Source: an uncultured Pelagibacteraceae bacterium (GTDB taxonomy: Bacteria > Pseudomonadota > Alphaproteobacteria > Pelagibacterales > Pelagibacteraceae). Taken from it: a stretch of 64,000 nucleotides of DNA. Location: positions 1 through 64,000 of the forward strand of contig CACAWF010000001.1 of NCBI GenBank assembly GCA_902536085.1, read 5' to 3'. This document shows, in pieces, positions 54,845 to 64,000 of the stretch. Each line of letters opens with the position of its first letter. Position 1 is the stretch's first letter. The translations under genes and the position numbers were made by a program. The notes below the pieces were generated by a model. The model saw only the letters and a list, made by a program, of their open reading frames with translations, was not told the origin of the DNA and did no database searches.

Positions 54845-56114
54845 TAAACAAAAAACTATTAATTTTATTCATAGTATTTTCTAAAGTATCTTGCTCTAAT
54901 TTATACATTAAATTAGTAAATTTATTGTTATCTTTTGTAAAAGATATCAAGTCTTTTTCTATGTTTTGAGCCAGTTCATCAGCGGAGTTAATTGTAAAAG
55001 ATATTTTATGTTTTTTTAGCAAGTCATAAATTTCCTCAAAATTATAAACATATTGGCCATGGTAAATTCGACATCCTAATTTTGCAGCATCTATAGGACT
55101 TTGCCCTCCTTCTTTCTCTAATTTCTTTATTGTTGATTTTCCTATAAATACACTTTTTGAAAATTTTAAAAACTTCGGCAGTACACCGAAAGAGTTAATT
55201 AGCACTACCTCTTTATTTTCTAAAATTGTCTCATTTTCATTTAAAATTTGAGTCGATAAATTACGTTTTTTGCAAATTAATTCAATCTGCTTAATTCTTT
55301 CAATATGTCTAGGAGCAATTATTGTTATTAAATCTTTAAATTTTTGTTTAAGCAAAACATGAGACTCTAGACAGAGAGCCTCTTCGGTGAGGTGAGTACT
55401 AATTGCTAACCAAAATCTATTTTTTTTTAAAATATTTTCGCTTGGATTAGTTATTTTACTTGTATCTATCTTTCCAATGAGCTTTAAGTTTCCAGGATTA
55501 AAGATATTTTTTGCCCCTAGTTTCTGAAGATGAAAGAAAGTTTCTTTATTTGCCGTTAAACATAAATCAAAACAATTAAAAATTTTTTTTGATGTGACTG
55601 GGACTAGCTTCCACCTATCAAATGTTTTTTGTGTAATTCTTGCATTAATAATTGCAATTGGAATTTTGTTTTTTTTTGCATTCAAAACTAAATTTGGCCA
55701 AATTTCAGAGTCTACTAAAAAAATTATAGATGGATTCCATAACAATAAAAATTTTTTTATTAGAAACTCAACATCGACTGGAAAAAATCTATGAAATACG
55801 TTATCATATTTTTTAAATTCTTCTTTAGATAGGGTAGCTGAGCTTAAGGTAACTGTAGTAACAAGAAATTGTAAATTTTCTTTTTCTTTATTCAATTTTT
55901 CAATTAATGGTAAAATACTTTTTAATTCACCAATACTAGCAACATGAAACCAAATTAACTTTTTATATTTTTTTTTAACAACATTAAAATCTTTTGAGAA
56001 AATTTTTTCTTTGTATCTAATTGCATCCTCTTTATTTAAAAGTTTCCGAAGAAAAATGATTAGAATAATTAATGGATAAAATATTAGTGTTAAGATCCGA
56101 TATAATGGAATCAT
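54831..56114 (-). CDS. waaA: 3-deoxy-D-manno-octulosonic acid transferase
   Basis: Transfers Kdo from CMP-Kdo to lipid IVA. An N-terminal membrane anchor precedes a GT-B fold: ASIGELKSILPLI (catalytic Glu), DSEIWPNLV, APRHIERI and KSVFIGKSTIKKLEKEGGQS (family G-Gh-ep). It lies between lpxK and msbA. Confidence 0.92.
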   Translation of the reverse strand: MIPLYRILTLIFYPLIILIIFLRKLLNKEDAIRYKEKIFSKDFNVVKKKYKKLIWFHVASIGELKSILPLIEKLNKEKENLQFLVTTVTLSSATLSKEEFKKYDNVFHRFFPVDVEFLIKKFLLLWNPSIIFLVDSEIWPNLVLNAKKNKIPIAIINARITQKTFDRWKLVPVTSKKIFNCFDLCLTANKETFFHLQKLGAKNIFNPGNLKLIGKIDTSKITNPSENILKKNRFWLAISTHLTEEALCLESHVLLKQKFKDLITIIAPRHIERIKQIELICKKRNLSTQILNENETILENKEVVLINSFGVLPKFLKFSKSVFIGKSTIKKLEKEGGQSPIDAAKLGCRIYHGQYVYNFEEIYDLLKKHKISFTINSADELAQNIEKDLISFTKDNNKFTNLMYKLEQDTLENTMNKINSFLFNENK

Positions 56115-56119
56115 CCCGA

Positions 56120-57862
56120 TTATTTCAATTGCTTCTCATATAGTGATTTGTACTCTTCACAATTGTTTATTAAAAAATCATGATTTCCTGAATTTTCAAT
56201 TTCTCCGTTCTTTAATACAAATATTGTGTCAGCGTTATGAATAGTTGAAAGTCTATGTGCAATTACAAGAGTAGTTTTATTTTTTGTTAAATTTAAGATT
56301 GCATTCTGAACAATTTCCTCAGATTCAGCGTCAAGGGAGGATGTAGCCTCATCCAACAAAATAATTGGTGACTCTTTTAAAATTGCTCTAGCAATAGAAA
56401 TTCTTTGTTTTTGACCACCAGATAGCCTTACACCATTCTCCCCAATGATAGTATTATAACCATGAGGTAATTTTTTAATAAATTCATCTGCTGCCGAATA
56501 TTTACACGCTTTTTCTATTTCATTTTGATTTGCATTTTCTTTTGCGTATGCAATGTTGTTTTTAATAGTATCATCAAATAAAATTACATCTTGACTGACT
56601 AAAGATAGATTCTTTCTTAATGACTCTAACGAAATTTCTTTTATATTTTGATTATCAATTTTAATTTCACCCTCTTGAGGATCATAAAATCTTGGTAACA
56701 AGTTTATAATTGTACTTTTCCCAGCACCACTGTGACCTACAAAGGCAGCCATTGTATTTCCTTTGATATCAAAAGATATATTTTTAATGGCTTTACTATT
56801 TGTTGTTTTATATTTGAAACCAATATTTTCAAATTTTATATCTGAATTTTTTAAAATAAGTTCTGGAAAATTTTTATTATGTTTGATTTCAATTCTCTTA
56901 TCTACAATATCGCTTATTCTTTTAAATGCTGCCGCTCCTTGGTAGGCTGACATGTTTATGGTCGCTAGCGATCTTATAGGTTGGTAAGCCAGCATCATAG
57001 CAGCTAGAAATGAAAAAAAATTATTTACACCAAGTTCATCATTGGCGATTAATCTTCCAGAATAAACTATAAACCCTGCAATCATAAATCCAGTTAAAGT
57101 CTCCATTATTGGTGCAGCTCTTATCAGCACGCTCCCAATTTTAATATTTTTTTCAACTAGGTCATTAATTACCTTTTGGGCCTTTTCATTTTCTCGGTCC
57201 TCTTTTTGATAAATTCTAATCATTTTTGAACCTTTAAATATTTCAGATAAAAAGGCTGCAACTTTTCCAGAAGATTCGCCTGCTTTGGTTGTAGCTTTTC
57301 CCATTCTTTTACCAAGAGATTTTGCAAGTCCTGCAGCTAAAGGCATCATCAAAATTGCAAATAAAGCAAGTTTCCAATTTTGATAAAACATTAAAGAAAC
57401 AAGAGCTATTACTGAGAAAGTATCTTTCATTAAATTTAAAACACCTGTGCCTACAAGATTTTGCACATGATGAGCATCAAACATCACATTTGAAATATAC
57501 TTTCCAGAGTGTCTATTTTCTAAAGTTTGTATATCTGTCAATAAAATATTTTCAGCAATCTTTTTCTGAAGTTCTCCTGCAACCTCTTCTCCAACTCTAA
57601 TGATATTTATCCTTGCAAAATAAAGTGATAGTCCTTTGCTGGAAAATGCTAATACAATTAGCGCAGGTATAGACCAAGCAAATATTTTATTTTGTTCAAT
57701 AAATATTTTTTTTACCGCTGGATCAAGTAACCAAGCTATACCAGCGGTACTACCAGCAACCACTAAAGATAAAATTAAAGCTAAAAGAATTCTATTAATA
57801 TGTTTTTTAACATATTCAAAATATAGTCTTTTTAAAATAAATTTTAGCTCTTCAAATTTCAT
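56120..57862 (-). CDS. msbA: Lipid A export ABC transporter (MsbA-like)
   Basis: Fused permease and ATPase of 580 residues: six membrane helices (about 20-320), Walker A GHSGAGKST, Q-loop SLVSQDVILFDD, signature LSGGQKQRISIARA, Walker B PIILLDEATSSLD, switch IAHRLST. The neighbouring waaA, lpxK and acyltransferase support lipid A flipping over drug export. Confidence 0.9.
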   Translation of the reverse strand: MKFEELKFILKRLYFEYVKKHINRILLALILSLVVAGSTAGIAWLLDPAVKKIFIEQNKIFAWSIPALIVLAFSSKGLSLYFARINIIRVGEEVAGELQKKIAENILLTDIQTLENRHSGKYISNVMFDAHHVQNLVGTGVLNLMKDTFSVIALVSLMFYQNWKLALFAILMMPLAAGLAKSLGKRMGKATTKAGESSGKVAAFLSEIFKGSKMIRIYQKEDRENEKAQKVINDLVEKNIKIGSVLIRAAPIMETLTGFMIAGFIVYSGRLIANDELGVNNFFSFLAAMMLAYQPIRSLATINMSAYQGAAAFKRISDIVDKRIEIKHNKNFPELILKNSDIKFENIGFKYKTTNSKAIKNISFDIKGNTMAAFVGHSGAGKSTIINLLPRFYDPQEGEIKIDNQNIKEISLESLRKNLSLVSQDVILFDDTIKNNIAYAKENANQNEIEKACKYSAADEFIKKLPHGYNTIIGENGVRLSGGQKQRISIARAILKESPIILLDEATSSLDAESEEIVQNAILNLTKNKTTLVIAHRLSTIHNADTIFVLKNGEIENSGNHDFLINNCEEYKSLYEKQLK

Positions 57863-57863
57863 A

Positions 57864-58724
57864 TTAATAATTGAGTGACAAAATTCCTAAAAATAAAATA
57901 AATCCAGAAAAATTATTCAATTTGAATAATTTTAAACAACTCTCTTGATCCTCTTTTTTAAAAAAATATATTTGGTAAAATAAACTAAAAATAAAAAATA
58001 TAAACAAAATAGAAAAAATATTGAAATCGATGTTTTCTTTAAATAAAAAAAGCATTAAAGATATTGTTATTAAATATGTGATTGATACAAACAACTTTAT
58101 ATTTTTTTTGAATTTAATCGCAGTAGATTTAAGACCTATGATTTCATCATCAGACATATCTTGAGCCCCATAAATAGTGTCATAGCCCAATGTCCAAAAT
58201 ATGGCTGAAAAATAAAGTAATATTATTTCGAAGGAAACTTCATTATTTAGAGCAGATCCTGCCATTATAATCCCCCAATTAAAAGTAAGTCCTAAGAACA
58301 GTTGTGGCCAATAAGTAATTCTCTTCATAAAAGGATATGCAAAAGCCAGAAACATTGATCCTATACCCAAAAGAATTGTTTTATTGTTAAATTGAATTAA
58401 AATTAGAAAAGATAAAAAACAGAGAATAATTACGTATAAAAGTGATCTTTTAATCGATATTTTTCCTGATGCTAAAGGTCTTTGGTTTGTTCTTTTAACC
58501 TTTTTATCGAAGTCTTTATCAACAATATCATTTACAATACATCCCGCGCTTCTCATTAAGACTGAACCTAAAAAAAACAAAATTAAATAAAGAACGTAAG
58601 AATTTATATTTTGATTTAATAAGTATGCATAAGAGAGACCCCAGGAGCAAGGCCAAAATAATAACATATAACCAGTTGGTTTATTTAATCTTGTTAAATC
58701 AATAAAAATTTTAAGGTTAGTCAT
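57864..58724 (-). CDS. ubiA: 4-hydroxybenzoate polyprenyltransferase
   Basis: Ubiquinone synthesis in the inner membrane. Seven to nine helices with the two Asp-rich motifs: NDIVDKDFDKKVKRT...RPLASG and YDTIYGAQDMSDDE. Start context MTNLKIFIDLTRLNKPTGYMLLFWPC is typical. One base separates it from msbA. Confidence 0.93.
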   Translation of the reverse strand: MTNLKIFIDLTRLNKPTGYMLLFWPCSWGLSYAYLLNQNINSYVLYLILFFLGSVLMRSAGCIVNDIVDKDFDKKVKRTNQRPLASGKISIKRSLLYVIILCFLSFLILIQFNNKTILLGIGSMFLAFAYPFMKRITYWPQLFLGLTFNWGIIMAGSALNNEVSFEIILLYFSAIFWTLGYDTIYGAQDMSDDEIIGLKSTAIKFKKNIKLFVSITYLITISLMLFLFKENIDFNIFSILFIFFIFSLFYQIYFFKKEDQESCLKLFKLNNFSGFILFLGILSLNY

Positions 58725-58777
58725 GAAATATTACTTGTAAATATCAAACACTATCTACATAATCAATTTGATTCGAA

Positions 58778-59188
58778 ATGGATATAGATTACACAGTAGC
58801 AGCTTTGATGTTCCCTGCGATTCCTTTAATGATGACAATGTATAGTAACCGTTTTCATACTTTAAGCGCATTAATTAGGCAACTACATGATAAATTTACT
58901 TTCGAAAAAAAAGTTCCACCGGAGTTAGAAAAACAACTTCATGTTTTAAATAAAAGAACTAATTACCTTAAATATGTAATGGGTTTCTCTTCATTTGGAT
59001 TTCTTTTCAACATGCTTACAGTATTATTATTATATTTAGACTTAACCTTTTATGCTAGGTTAAGTTTTGCATTTTGTTGTGTATGCATGATAATTTCAAT
59101 TTTCTTATTTTTACAGGAAGTCAGAATGTCAAATGAGGCATTAAAATATCACCTAAGTGATATGGACTCTATGAAAAAGGATTTATAG
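58778..59188 (+). CDS. DUF2721-like membrane protein
   Basis: Three predicted helices in 136 residues: one near the N-terminus (AALMFPAIPLMMTMYSNRF), and two in the C-terminal half (VMGFSSFGFLFNMLTVLLLY; LSFAFCCVCMIISIFLFL), with SxRxHxLSALIRxLHD-like NRFHTLSALIRQLHD characteristic of DUF2721. Function unknown. Confidence 0.7.
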   Translation: MDIDYTVAALMFPAIPLMMTMYSNRFHTLSALIRQLHDKFTFEKKVPPELEKQLHVLNKRTNYLKYVMGFSSFGFLFNMLTVLLLYLDLTFYARLSFAFCCVCMIISIFLFLQEVRMSNEALKYHLSDMDSMKKDL

Positions 59189-59189
59189 A

Positions 59190-59450
59190 TCAACCTTCTA
59201 AAAGTTTTTTTTTAAAAAGTGAAATTCCTTGACTAATTTTATGATTGTAAGACTCTTCAAAAGTACTTAATTGCCATCCTTTCATTCGCGATTTTATTTT
59301 TTTAAGATTTTCTAACTTCCATTCTTCACTAATATTTTCATCTTTCCATTGCTTTTTTTCTTCATTAGTTCTCGCACATCCATAACAGTAGCCTGTTACA
59401 GGGTCAGTTTTACAAATACTAATACAAGGAGAAATTATTTTTTTTGACAT
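59190..59450 (-). CDS. DUF1289-family small protein
   Basis: An 86-residue protein with the family's N-terminal cysteine cluster (SPCISICKTDPVTGYCYGCA) followed by a WKxE helix (EEWKLENLKKIKSR). The cysteines probably bind a metal or cluster. It overlaps the quinone oxidoreductase gene by one base. Confidence 0.8.
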   Translation of the reverse strand: MSKKIISPCISICKTDPVTGYCYGCARTNEEKKQWKDENISEEWKLENLKKIKSRMKGWQLSTFEESYNHKISQGISLFKKKLLEG

Positions 59451-60424
59451 TAAGGAAGTATAATTGCTGGACCAATTAATTTTCTTGCCTCAAGATCTGT
59501 ATGAGCGTCTTTTGCGTCTGCAAGTTTATATTTTTTTGAAATTCTAATTTTTATTTTTCCAAATTTAACTTTTTCAAAAATTTGATCAGCTCCAGCTTGA
59601 AGCTCTTTTCTATTAGTAAAATACTGACCTATTGAAGGTCTTGTTAAGTATAACCCCTTGGGTTGGATTTCTTTTGGAACATTAACAGGGTCTAAAGGTC
59701 CAGATGCGTTTCCAAAACTTATCATCATACCTCTTGTTGAAAGACATTCTAATGATCCGTGAAATGTTTTTTTTCCTACCCCATCAAAAACTGCAGGCAC
59801 TCCTTTATTATTAGTAATTTTCATCACTTCTTTAGCAAAATTATCTTTTGTATAATTAATTACATGAGAGTAACCGTTTTCTTCAGCTATTTTGATTTTA
59901 TCATCTGAGCCAACTGTTCCAATTACTTTTGCTCCAATACTATTAGCCCATTGTGCAAAAATTTGACCAACTCCCCCAGCCGCTGCATGAAAAAGGACTG
60001 TTTCACCAGCTTTAAGTTTGTAGGTTTTAGAGAGTAAATAATTCGTAGTTAAACCTTTCGTCATTAGAGTAGCAGCCAACTCATGTGAAATTCCATCAGG
60101 AACTTTTACAGCTATCTTTGCTGGAATAACTCTTTTTTGTGCATAAGCTCCTAAAGGAATTGAGGCGTAAGCAATGTTATCGCCCTTATTAAATTCAGTT
60201 ACATTTGAACCAACTTCATCAATTTTTCCTGCAGCCTCTAAACCGATTCCACTTGGCAACTTAATGGGGTACAAACCAGATCTATGGTAAGTGTCAATAT
60301 AATTTAGACCAATCGCGTGATTAGTAACTTTAATTTCATCTGGTCCTGGAGAACCAACATTTACATCTTGAAGTTCTAATACATCAGGTCCTCCACTTTT
60401 TTTAATTACAATAGATTTAGGCAT
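59450..60424 (-). CDS. qor: NADPH:quinone oxidoreductase
   Basis: Zinc-independent medium-chain dehydrogenase/reductase of 324 residues. The nucleotide-binding motif is HAAAGGVGQIFAQWA, and NHAIGLNYIDTYHRSGLYP and LPSGIGLEAAGKIDEVGSNV fit the QOR group. It reduces quinones with NADPH. Confidence 0.88.
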   Translation of the reverse strand: MPKSIVIKKSGGPDVLELQDVNVGSPGPDEIKVTNHAIGLNYIDTYHRSGLYPIKLPSGIGLEAAGKIDEVGSNVTEFNKGDNIAYASIPLGAYAQKRVIPAKIAVKVPDGISHELAATLMTKGLTTNYLLSKTYKLKAGETVLFHAAAGGVGQIFAQWANSIGAKVIGTVGSDDKIKIAEENGYSHVINYTKDNFAKEVMKITNNKGVPAVFDGVGKKTFHGSLECLSTRGMMISFGNASGPLDPVNVPKEIQPKGLYLTRPSIGQYFTNRKELQAGADQIFEKVKFGKIKIRISKKYKLADAKDAHTDLEARKLIGPAIILP

Positions 60425-60447
60425 TTTACGGAAACGTACTTTAACTT

Positions 60448-61290
60448 TTAATATTTAGCAAATGTTCCGTTATTATAATCTTGAATAGCTTCAAGTATTT
60501 CAGCTTTTGTATTCATTACAAACGGTCCACCCCTTGCAATAGGTTCACCGATTGGCTTACCAGCTATAAATAAAAACTCAGATTTCTTGCTTGCTTTAAT
60601 TTTTAATTTAGTGCCTCGCTGTAGTAATATTAAGTTTGAGTCAGTTGTTTTATTGTGGTCTTTTTCTCCTATTTTTAATTCCCCTTTTAATAGATAAATA
60701 AAAGAATTATGTCCTGAAGGTACATCACAATTGAATTCTTTTTCTTCATTTAAAATTACATGAAAATAAATTGGGTCAACGTTATGATTTTTTTCCGGCC
60801 CTTCCGCTTTTTTGTATTTACCCGCAATTACTTTTATGATTTTATCATTATCTTTGTGTTCTCCAAGTTCGTTTCCTTTAATATATAAGTATTCTGGCTT
60901 ATTCTTTTTCATTTTAGCCGGCATGTTTATCCAAAGTTGAAAACCTAATAATTTACCTTCTTTCATTGCAGGCATTTCGGAATGAATAATTCCTCTTCCA
61001 GTTTTCATCCATTGCACATCTCCAGATGCCATAATACCTTTAGCCCCAGTGCTATCTTGATGTTCAAACTCTCCGTTTAACATATAAGTTACTGTTTCTA
61101 TCCCTCTATGTGGATGGGGAGGAAAGCCAGCGACATAATCATCTTTATTTTCAGAACCAAATTCGTCAAGCATTAAGAATGGGTCAATATAATCTGCTTC
61201 CGGAGTTCCTATGCTTCTTTTTAATTTTACACCTGCACCATCGGAGGCGTTTAAGGCTTTAATGATTTTTTTTACTTCAATTTGAGACAT
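60448..61290 (-). CDS. Pirin family protein
   Basis: A bicupin. The metal-binding block FPPHPHRGIETVTYMLNGEF holds the histidines, and DVQWMKTGRGIIHSEMP follows with the remaining ligands; the C-terminal cupin ends in GEPIARGGPFVMNT. Reported roles are quercetinase or regulator; substrate not decidable here. Confidence 0.9.
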   Translation of the reverse strand: MSQIEVKKIIKALNASDGAGVKLKRSIGTPEADYIDPFLMLDEFGSENKDDYVAGFPPHPHRGIETVTYMLNGEFEHQDSTGAKGIMASGDVQWMKTGRGIIHSEMPAMKEGKLLGFQLWINMPAKMKKNKPEYLYIKGNELGEHKDNDKIIKVIAGKYKKAEGPEKNHNVDPIYFHVILNEEKEFNCDVPSGHNSFIYLLKGELKIGEKDHNKTTDSNLILLQRGTKLKIKASKKSEFLFIAGKPIGEPIARGGPFVMNTKAEILEAIQDYNNGTFAKY

Positions 61291-61311
61291 AGAAATATTT
61301 ATAATGAAACT

Positions 61312-61974
61312 TTAAACTTTATCAAGTAGGTGCGTTAAATTATTGATTTCATTTTTGGGTTGAAAATCGAGTATATCGAATACTGAGTTATTCCTATTAA
61401 CCCAGATGGAATTATATCCAAAGTTTCCACCTCCTGAAACATCCCATGTATTCGCACTTAAAAAAGTAATTTCACCAGATTTAATTTTATATTTTTTAAC
61501 GGGTAGTTCATAAACGCTTGGATCGGGTTTATAAATTTTTACTTCTTCAATAGAAAAAAGATCATCAAATAAATTATTTAATTTATTATTTTCAACCAAT
61601 TCATTTAATAGATCAGGGGTCCCATTAGAAAGTATGGCAAGTTTTAAGTTTCTCTTTTTTAAATCTTCCAGAACTCCTCTTACTTCAGGATAAGGAGATA
61701 AAATTTTGTAAAGACTAAGCAACTCATTTTTCATATTATTGTTAACGTTGAATACTTTCATTGATTTATCCAAACTGTCCTCAGTAATATCCCAAAAATT
61801 TTTATGCCTTTTCATTAAACTTCTAAGCCAAGTATATTCAAGCTGAGTAGTTCTCCAAAAATTTGCAAATGCTTCCCACTTTGCTCCAATTTTATCTTTA
61901 CATTTTTCAGCAGCTGAATTTACATCGAACAACGTACCGTAAGCATCAAACACTACTACTTTTGTTTTCATCAT
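61312..61974 (-). CDS. Haloacid dehalogenase, type II
   Basis: HAD motif I VVFDAYGTLFDVNSAAE with nucleophile Asp, motif II LAILSNGTPDLL, motif III lysine in YKPDPSVY, and the C-terminal FLSANTWDVSGGGNFGYNSI characteristic of L-2-haloacid dehalogenases. It could act on 2-haloacids or another small phosphate or halide substrate. Confidence 0.87.
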   Translation of the reverse strand: MMKTKVVVFDAYGTLFDVNSAAEKCKDKIGAKWEAFANFWRTTQLEYTWLRSLMKRHKNFWDITEDSLDKSMKVFNVNNNMKNELLSLYKILSPYPEVRGVLEDLKKRNLKLAILSNGTPDLLNELVENNKLNNLFDDLFSIEEVKIYKPDPSVYELPVKKYKIKSGEITFLSANTWDVSGGGNFGYNSIWVNRNNSVFDILDFQPKNEINNLTHLLDKV

Positions 61975-61977
61975 TTA

Positions 61978-62217
61978 TTAAATGTTATGCGAACCATCAC
62001 ATAATGGTTGATCATTTGTTTGTTTACATGAGCAGAAAAAAACTTTTTTAGTTTGATCGGCTAAATATTTTAAAGGTGCAAATTCAGTTCCTTTATGTGA
62101 ACCGTCACAAAAAGGCTGCTTAGAACTAACCCCACAAGTACACCAAAAATATGATTTTCCTTCAATCACATTAATGCCTATTGGGGATTCCCCAGCTCTT
62201 TTACCTTTTTTCATCAA
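61978..62217 (-). CDS. CDGSH iron-sulfur protein
   Basis: Two complete CDGSH motifs in 79 residues: CTCGVSSKQPFCDGSH and CSCKQTNDQPLCDGSH, each binding one [2Fe-2S] cluster through three Cys and one His. Tandem small CDGSH proteins are common in bacteria; the partner is unknown. Three bases separate it from the HAD gene. Confidence 0.92.
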   Translation of the reverse strand: MMKKGKRAGESPIGINVIEGKSYFWCTCGVSSKQPFCDGSHKGTEFAPLKYLADQTKKVFFCSCKQTNDQPLCDGSHNI

Positions 62218-62260
62218 AGCTCCTTTATATCTTCAACATTTGTTTATATTATAGATAATA

Positions 62261-62971
62261 ATGAATATTAGATTATATCATCCAGACAGTATACTAGAAA
62301 ATAATACAAGTTTGTTAAGCAAAGAGCACACTCATTACATTGTTAATGTTATGCGACTTAAAAGGGGCTCAAAATTAAATTTTTTTAATAAAAACGGAGA
62401 ATGGAAAAGTGAAATAATTTTTTTAAACAAAGATAGAGTTGAAGTTAGGTTTTTAGAAAAAATTAAAGAAGTTAATAATTTATCTAAAACCGAGCTAGCT
62501 ATTTGCCTAGTAAAAAAAAATCCAATGGATACTATTTTACAAAAAGCCACAGAACTTGGTATAAATAAAATTATTCCAATAGTTTCAGAAAGAACAGAAG
62601 TTAAAGAATTAAATCTTGATAGAGCCAAAAAAATAGTTATTGAAGCGACTGAACAATCTAATCAACTTGTACCTCCCGAGATTGCAGATGTAATTAAATT
62701 AAAAGATTTTTTACAAACTTTTGACGAAAACTCAAAAATTTTATTTGCTGATGTCAATTCAAAAGAAAATTTAAAAACTGAAGATTTTAAAAATGTTAAA
62801 TCTTTTTGTATATTAATTGGTCCTGAGGGTGACTTTTCTACAGCTGAACGCGAGTTAATCCTACAAAATAGAGCTGTAAAACCTTTTACGTTATCTAAAA
62901 ACATTCTAAGGTCAGATACTGCTGTAATAAGCGCTATTTCATTAGTGAATTTTATCAATAACTTTCATTAA
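62261..62971 (+). CDS. rsmE: 16S rRNA (uracil1498-N3)-methyltransferase
   Basis: A SPOUT methyltransferase with an N-terminal PUA-like part and the knotted C-terminal block LIGPEGDFSTAERELI, then LSKNILRSDTAVISAISLVN. QKATELGINKIIPIVSERTE is typical of the group. It is the only gene between the CDGSH protein and ctaC. Confidence 0.93.
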   Translation: MNIRLYHPDSILENNTSLLSKEHTHYIVNVMRLKRGSKLNFFNKNGEWKSEIIFLNKDRVEVRFLEKIKEVNNLSKTELAICLVKKNPMDTILQKATELGINKIIPIVSERTEVKELNLDRAKKIVIEATEQSNQLVPPEIADVIKLKDFLQTFDENSKILFADVNSKENLKTEDFKNVKSFCILIGPEGDFSTAERELILQNRAVKPFTLSKNILRSDTAVISAISLVNFINNFH

Positions 62972-63022
62972 TTGTCGCATTAATTGAAATTGTGAAATTG
63001 TCTAAAAGCTGTATAAAAACTC

Positions 63023-63847
63023 ATGATAAAAAAAATTGCTTATACACTTTTCTTAGCTTGGCCAATAGCGCTTTTTGCTAATGAGCCTAGGGATTGGCAA
63101 CTAAGTTTCCAAAAATCAGCTTCAAAAAGTATGGATGATATTGTTTGGTTTCACGACTACATGCTTGTGCCAATAATTACTGCTATTACTGCTTTTGTTT
63201 TATTTTTACTTTTATATGTCTGTGTAAGATACAGGGCCTCTAAGAATCAAATTCCATCAACAACAAGTCACAACACCTTCATTGAGGTTATTTGGACATT
63301 GGTTCCTTGTTTAATTTTGATTGTAATGGCAGTACCTTCATTTAAAGTTTTATACTCACAAGATGAAATCCCTAAAGCAGATGTTACCATTAAAGCTATA
63401 GGTTATCAGTGGTATTGGGGATATGAATACCCAGATGAAAATATCATTTTTGACTCTTATATGATTGATGAGAAGGATTTAAAAGAAAATCAACCAAGAT
63501 TACTAGCCGTTGATAATGAAGTTTACGTACCAGTGAATAAAGTTGTAAAAGTTATGATAACAGCGAATGATGTGTTACATGCGTGGGCGCTCCCATCTTT
63601 TGGAGTTAAAAGAGATGCAATTCCTGGAAGAATAAATGAGACATGGTTTAAAGCTGACCGAACTGGAACTTTCTACGGCCAGTGTTCTGAGCTTTGTGGA
63701 ATAAAGCATGCTTTCATGCCAATCACAGTGAACGTTGTGTCCGAAGAAGAGTATAATAAGTGGTTAGAAGAGGCTAAAGTTAAATTTGCCAAAGAAGAAA
63801 TCAATAATAATATTAAAGTAGCAAAAAAAATTAAGGAGATAAAGTAA
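63023..63847 (+). CDS. ctaC: Cytochrome c oxidase subunit II
   Basis: N-terminal signal peptide ([19 protein letters not shown]), two membrane helices (about residues 48-68 and 88-108), then the CuA domain: [11 protein letters not shown] supplies one His and [16 protein letters not shown] the two Cys, Glu, His and Met. It accepts electrons from cytochrome c, perhaps the CycM at 30752. Its TAA overlaps the ctaD start by one base. Confidence 0.95.
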   Translation: MIKKIAYTLFLAWPIALFANEPRDWQLSFQKSASKSMDDIVWFHDYMLVPIITAITAFVLFLLLYVCVRYRASKNQIPSTTSHNTFIEVIWTLVPCLILIVMAVPSFKVLYSQDEIPKADVTIKAIGYQWYWGYEYPDENIIFDSYMIDEKDLKENQPRLLAVDNEVYVPVNKVVKVMITANDVLHAWALPSFGVKRDAIPGRINETWFKADRTGTFYGQCSELCGIKHAFMPITVNVVSEEEYNKWLEEAKVKFAKEEINNNIKVAKKIKEIK

Positions 63848-64000
63848 TGTCAGCAACAACTGCAGATCACGAGCATCATCAAAATCCAACAGGTTGGAAG
63901 AGATGGGCTTACTCAACAAATCATAAAGATATAGGAACAATGTATCTTATCTTTGCAATTATCGCTGGGATAATTGGATCTGCTTTTTCAGTTTTAATGA
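63847..64000 (+). CDS. ctaD: Cytochrome c oxidase subunit I, 5' end only
   Basis: Translation begins [20 protein letters not shown] and continues to [20 protein letters not shown], the highly conserved first helix of subunit I ([11 protein letters not shown]). The frame is open to the window edge. One-base overlap with ctaC (TAATG) shows an operon. Confidence 0.93.
   Translation, partial: MSATTADHEHHQNPTGWKRWAYSTNHKDIGTMYLIFAIIAGIIGSAFSVLM

Overview
The window is a very AT-rich, densely packed bacterial chromosome segment that looks like a SAR11 (Pelagibacterales) alphaproteobacterium. The evidence is intergenic spacers mostly of a few bases, long runs of overlapping genes, lysine- and asparagine-rich proteins, an alphaproteobacterial gcrA, a complete lipid A/Kdo/Lpt gene set, a tRNA-His with A73 and no G-1, and a ugp glycerol-phosphate uptake operon. 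The species is inferred from these characters; no database was searched.

Layout. (1) About 1-3730 is an accessory island of mostly unrecognised genes. The minus strand carries a GHKL/MORC-like ATPase (broken by a frameshift and running off the left edge), a protein with only sigma-70 region 2, and a PD-(D/E)XK-type nuclease candidate. The plus strand carries a candidate structured RNA, four tiny overlapping ORFs, a type II tRNA-like gene whose best-paired anticodon is UUA (ochre), and a small zinc-ribbon protein. (2) 3732-6539 holds DNA maintenance and redox genes (rmuC, sbcB, a thioredoxin). (3) 6536-18911 is one long minus-strand block: rnd, kdsD, lptC, lptB, aroA, cmk, rpsA, ihfB, pyrF, trpF, trpB, trpA, accD, folC. 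(4) 18929-25393 is plus strand: an NDUFA9-like epimerase, an SMR-like membrane protein, then ugpB-A-E-C and a glycerophosphodiesterase. (5) 25438-35717 holds small membrane proteins, a PiT-like transporter, gcrA, an ABC-2 permease, argD-argF, a membrane cytochrome c, kdsB-pheA, the SRP RNA and dnaX-ybaB-recR. (6) 35714-44414 holds malate synthase G divergent from accA, a cold-shock gene, tRNA-His, hisS-hisZ-hisG and groES-groEL. (7) 44545-52839 holds ribF, ileS, lspA, a lipoprotein, pgi, rsmD and purD. (8) 53062-58724 is an envelope block: an LpxL-like acyltransferase, lpxK, waaA, msbA, and ubiA. (9) 58778 to the end holds small conserved proteins, pirin, a CDGSH protein, rsmE, and the start of the cytochrome c oxidase operon (ctaC, ctaD).

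How the genes work together. The ugp operon with its phosphodiesterase, and a nearby PiT-like carrier, suggest scavenging of phosphate from glycerophosphodiesters. kdsD, kdsB, waaA, lpxK, lpxL, msbA, lptB and lptC together make and export Kdo-lipid A. trpF-B-A, aroA, pheA, argD-F and hisZ-G supply amino acids. accA and accD sit in separate places but form one carboxyltransferase.

The points most worth a second look are: the ochre-type tRNA-like gene; the three-way-junction RNA at 2360-2482; a hisS reading frame that lacks the part of the catalytic domain carrying the RGLDYYTG motif; a perfect 18-bp palindrome between glcB and accA in a glcB leader too short for the SAR11 glycine riboswitch; an AccA with an added C-terminal membrane helix; an SMR homologue without its essential glutamate; and four convergent gene pairs that share one YTAR tetranucleotide as both stop codons. 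No stretch longer than about 300 bases lacks a gene.
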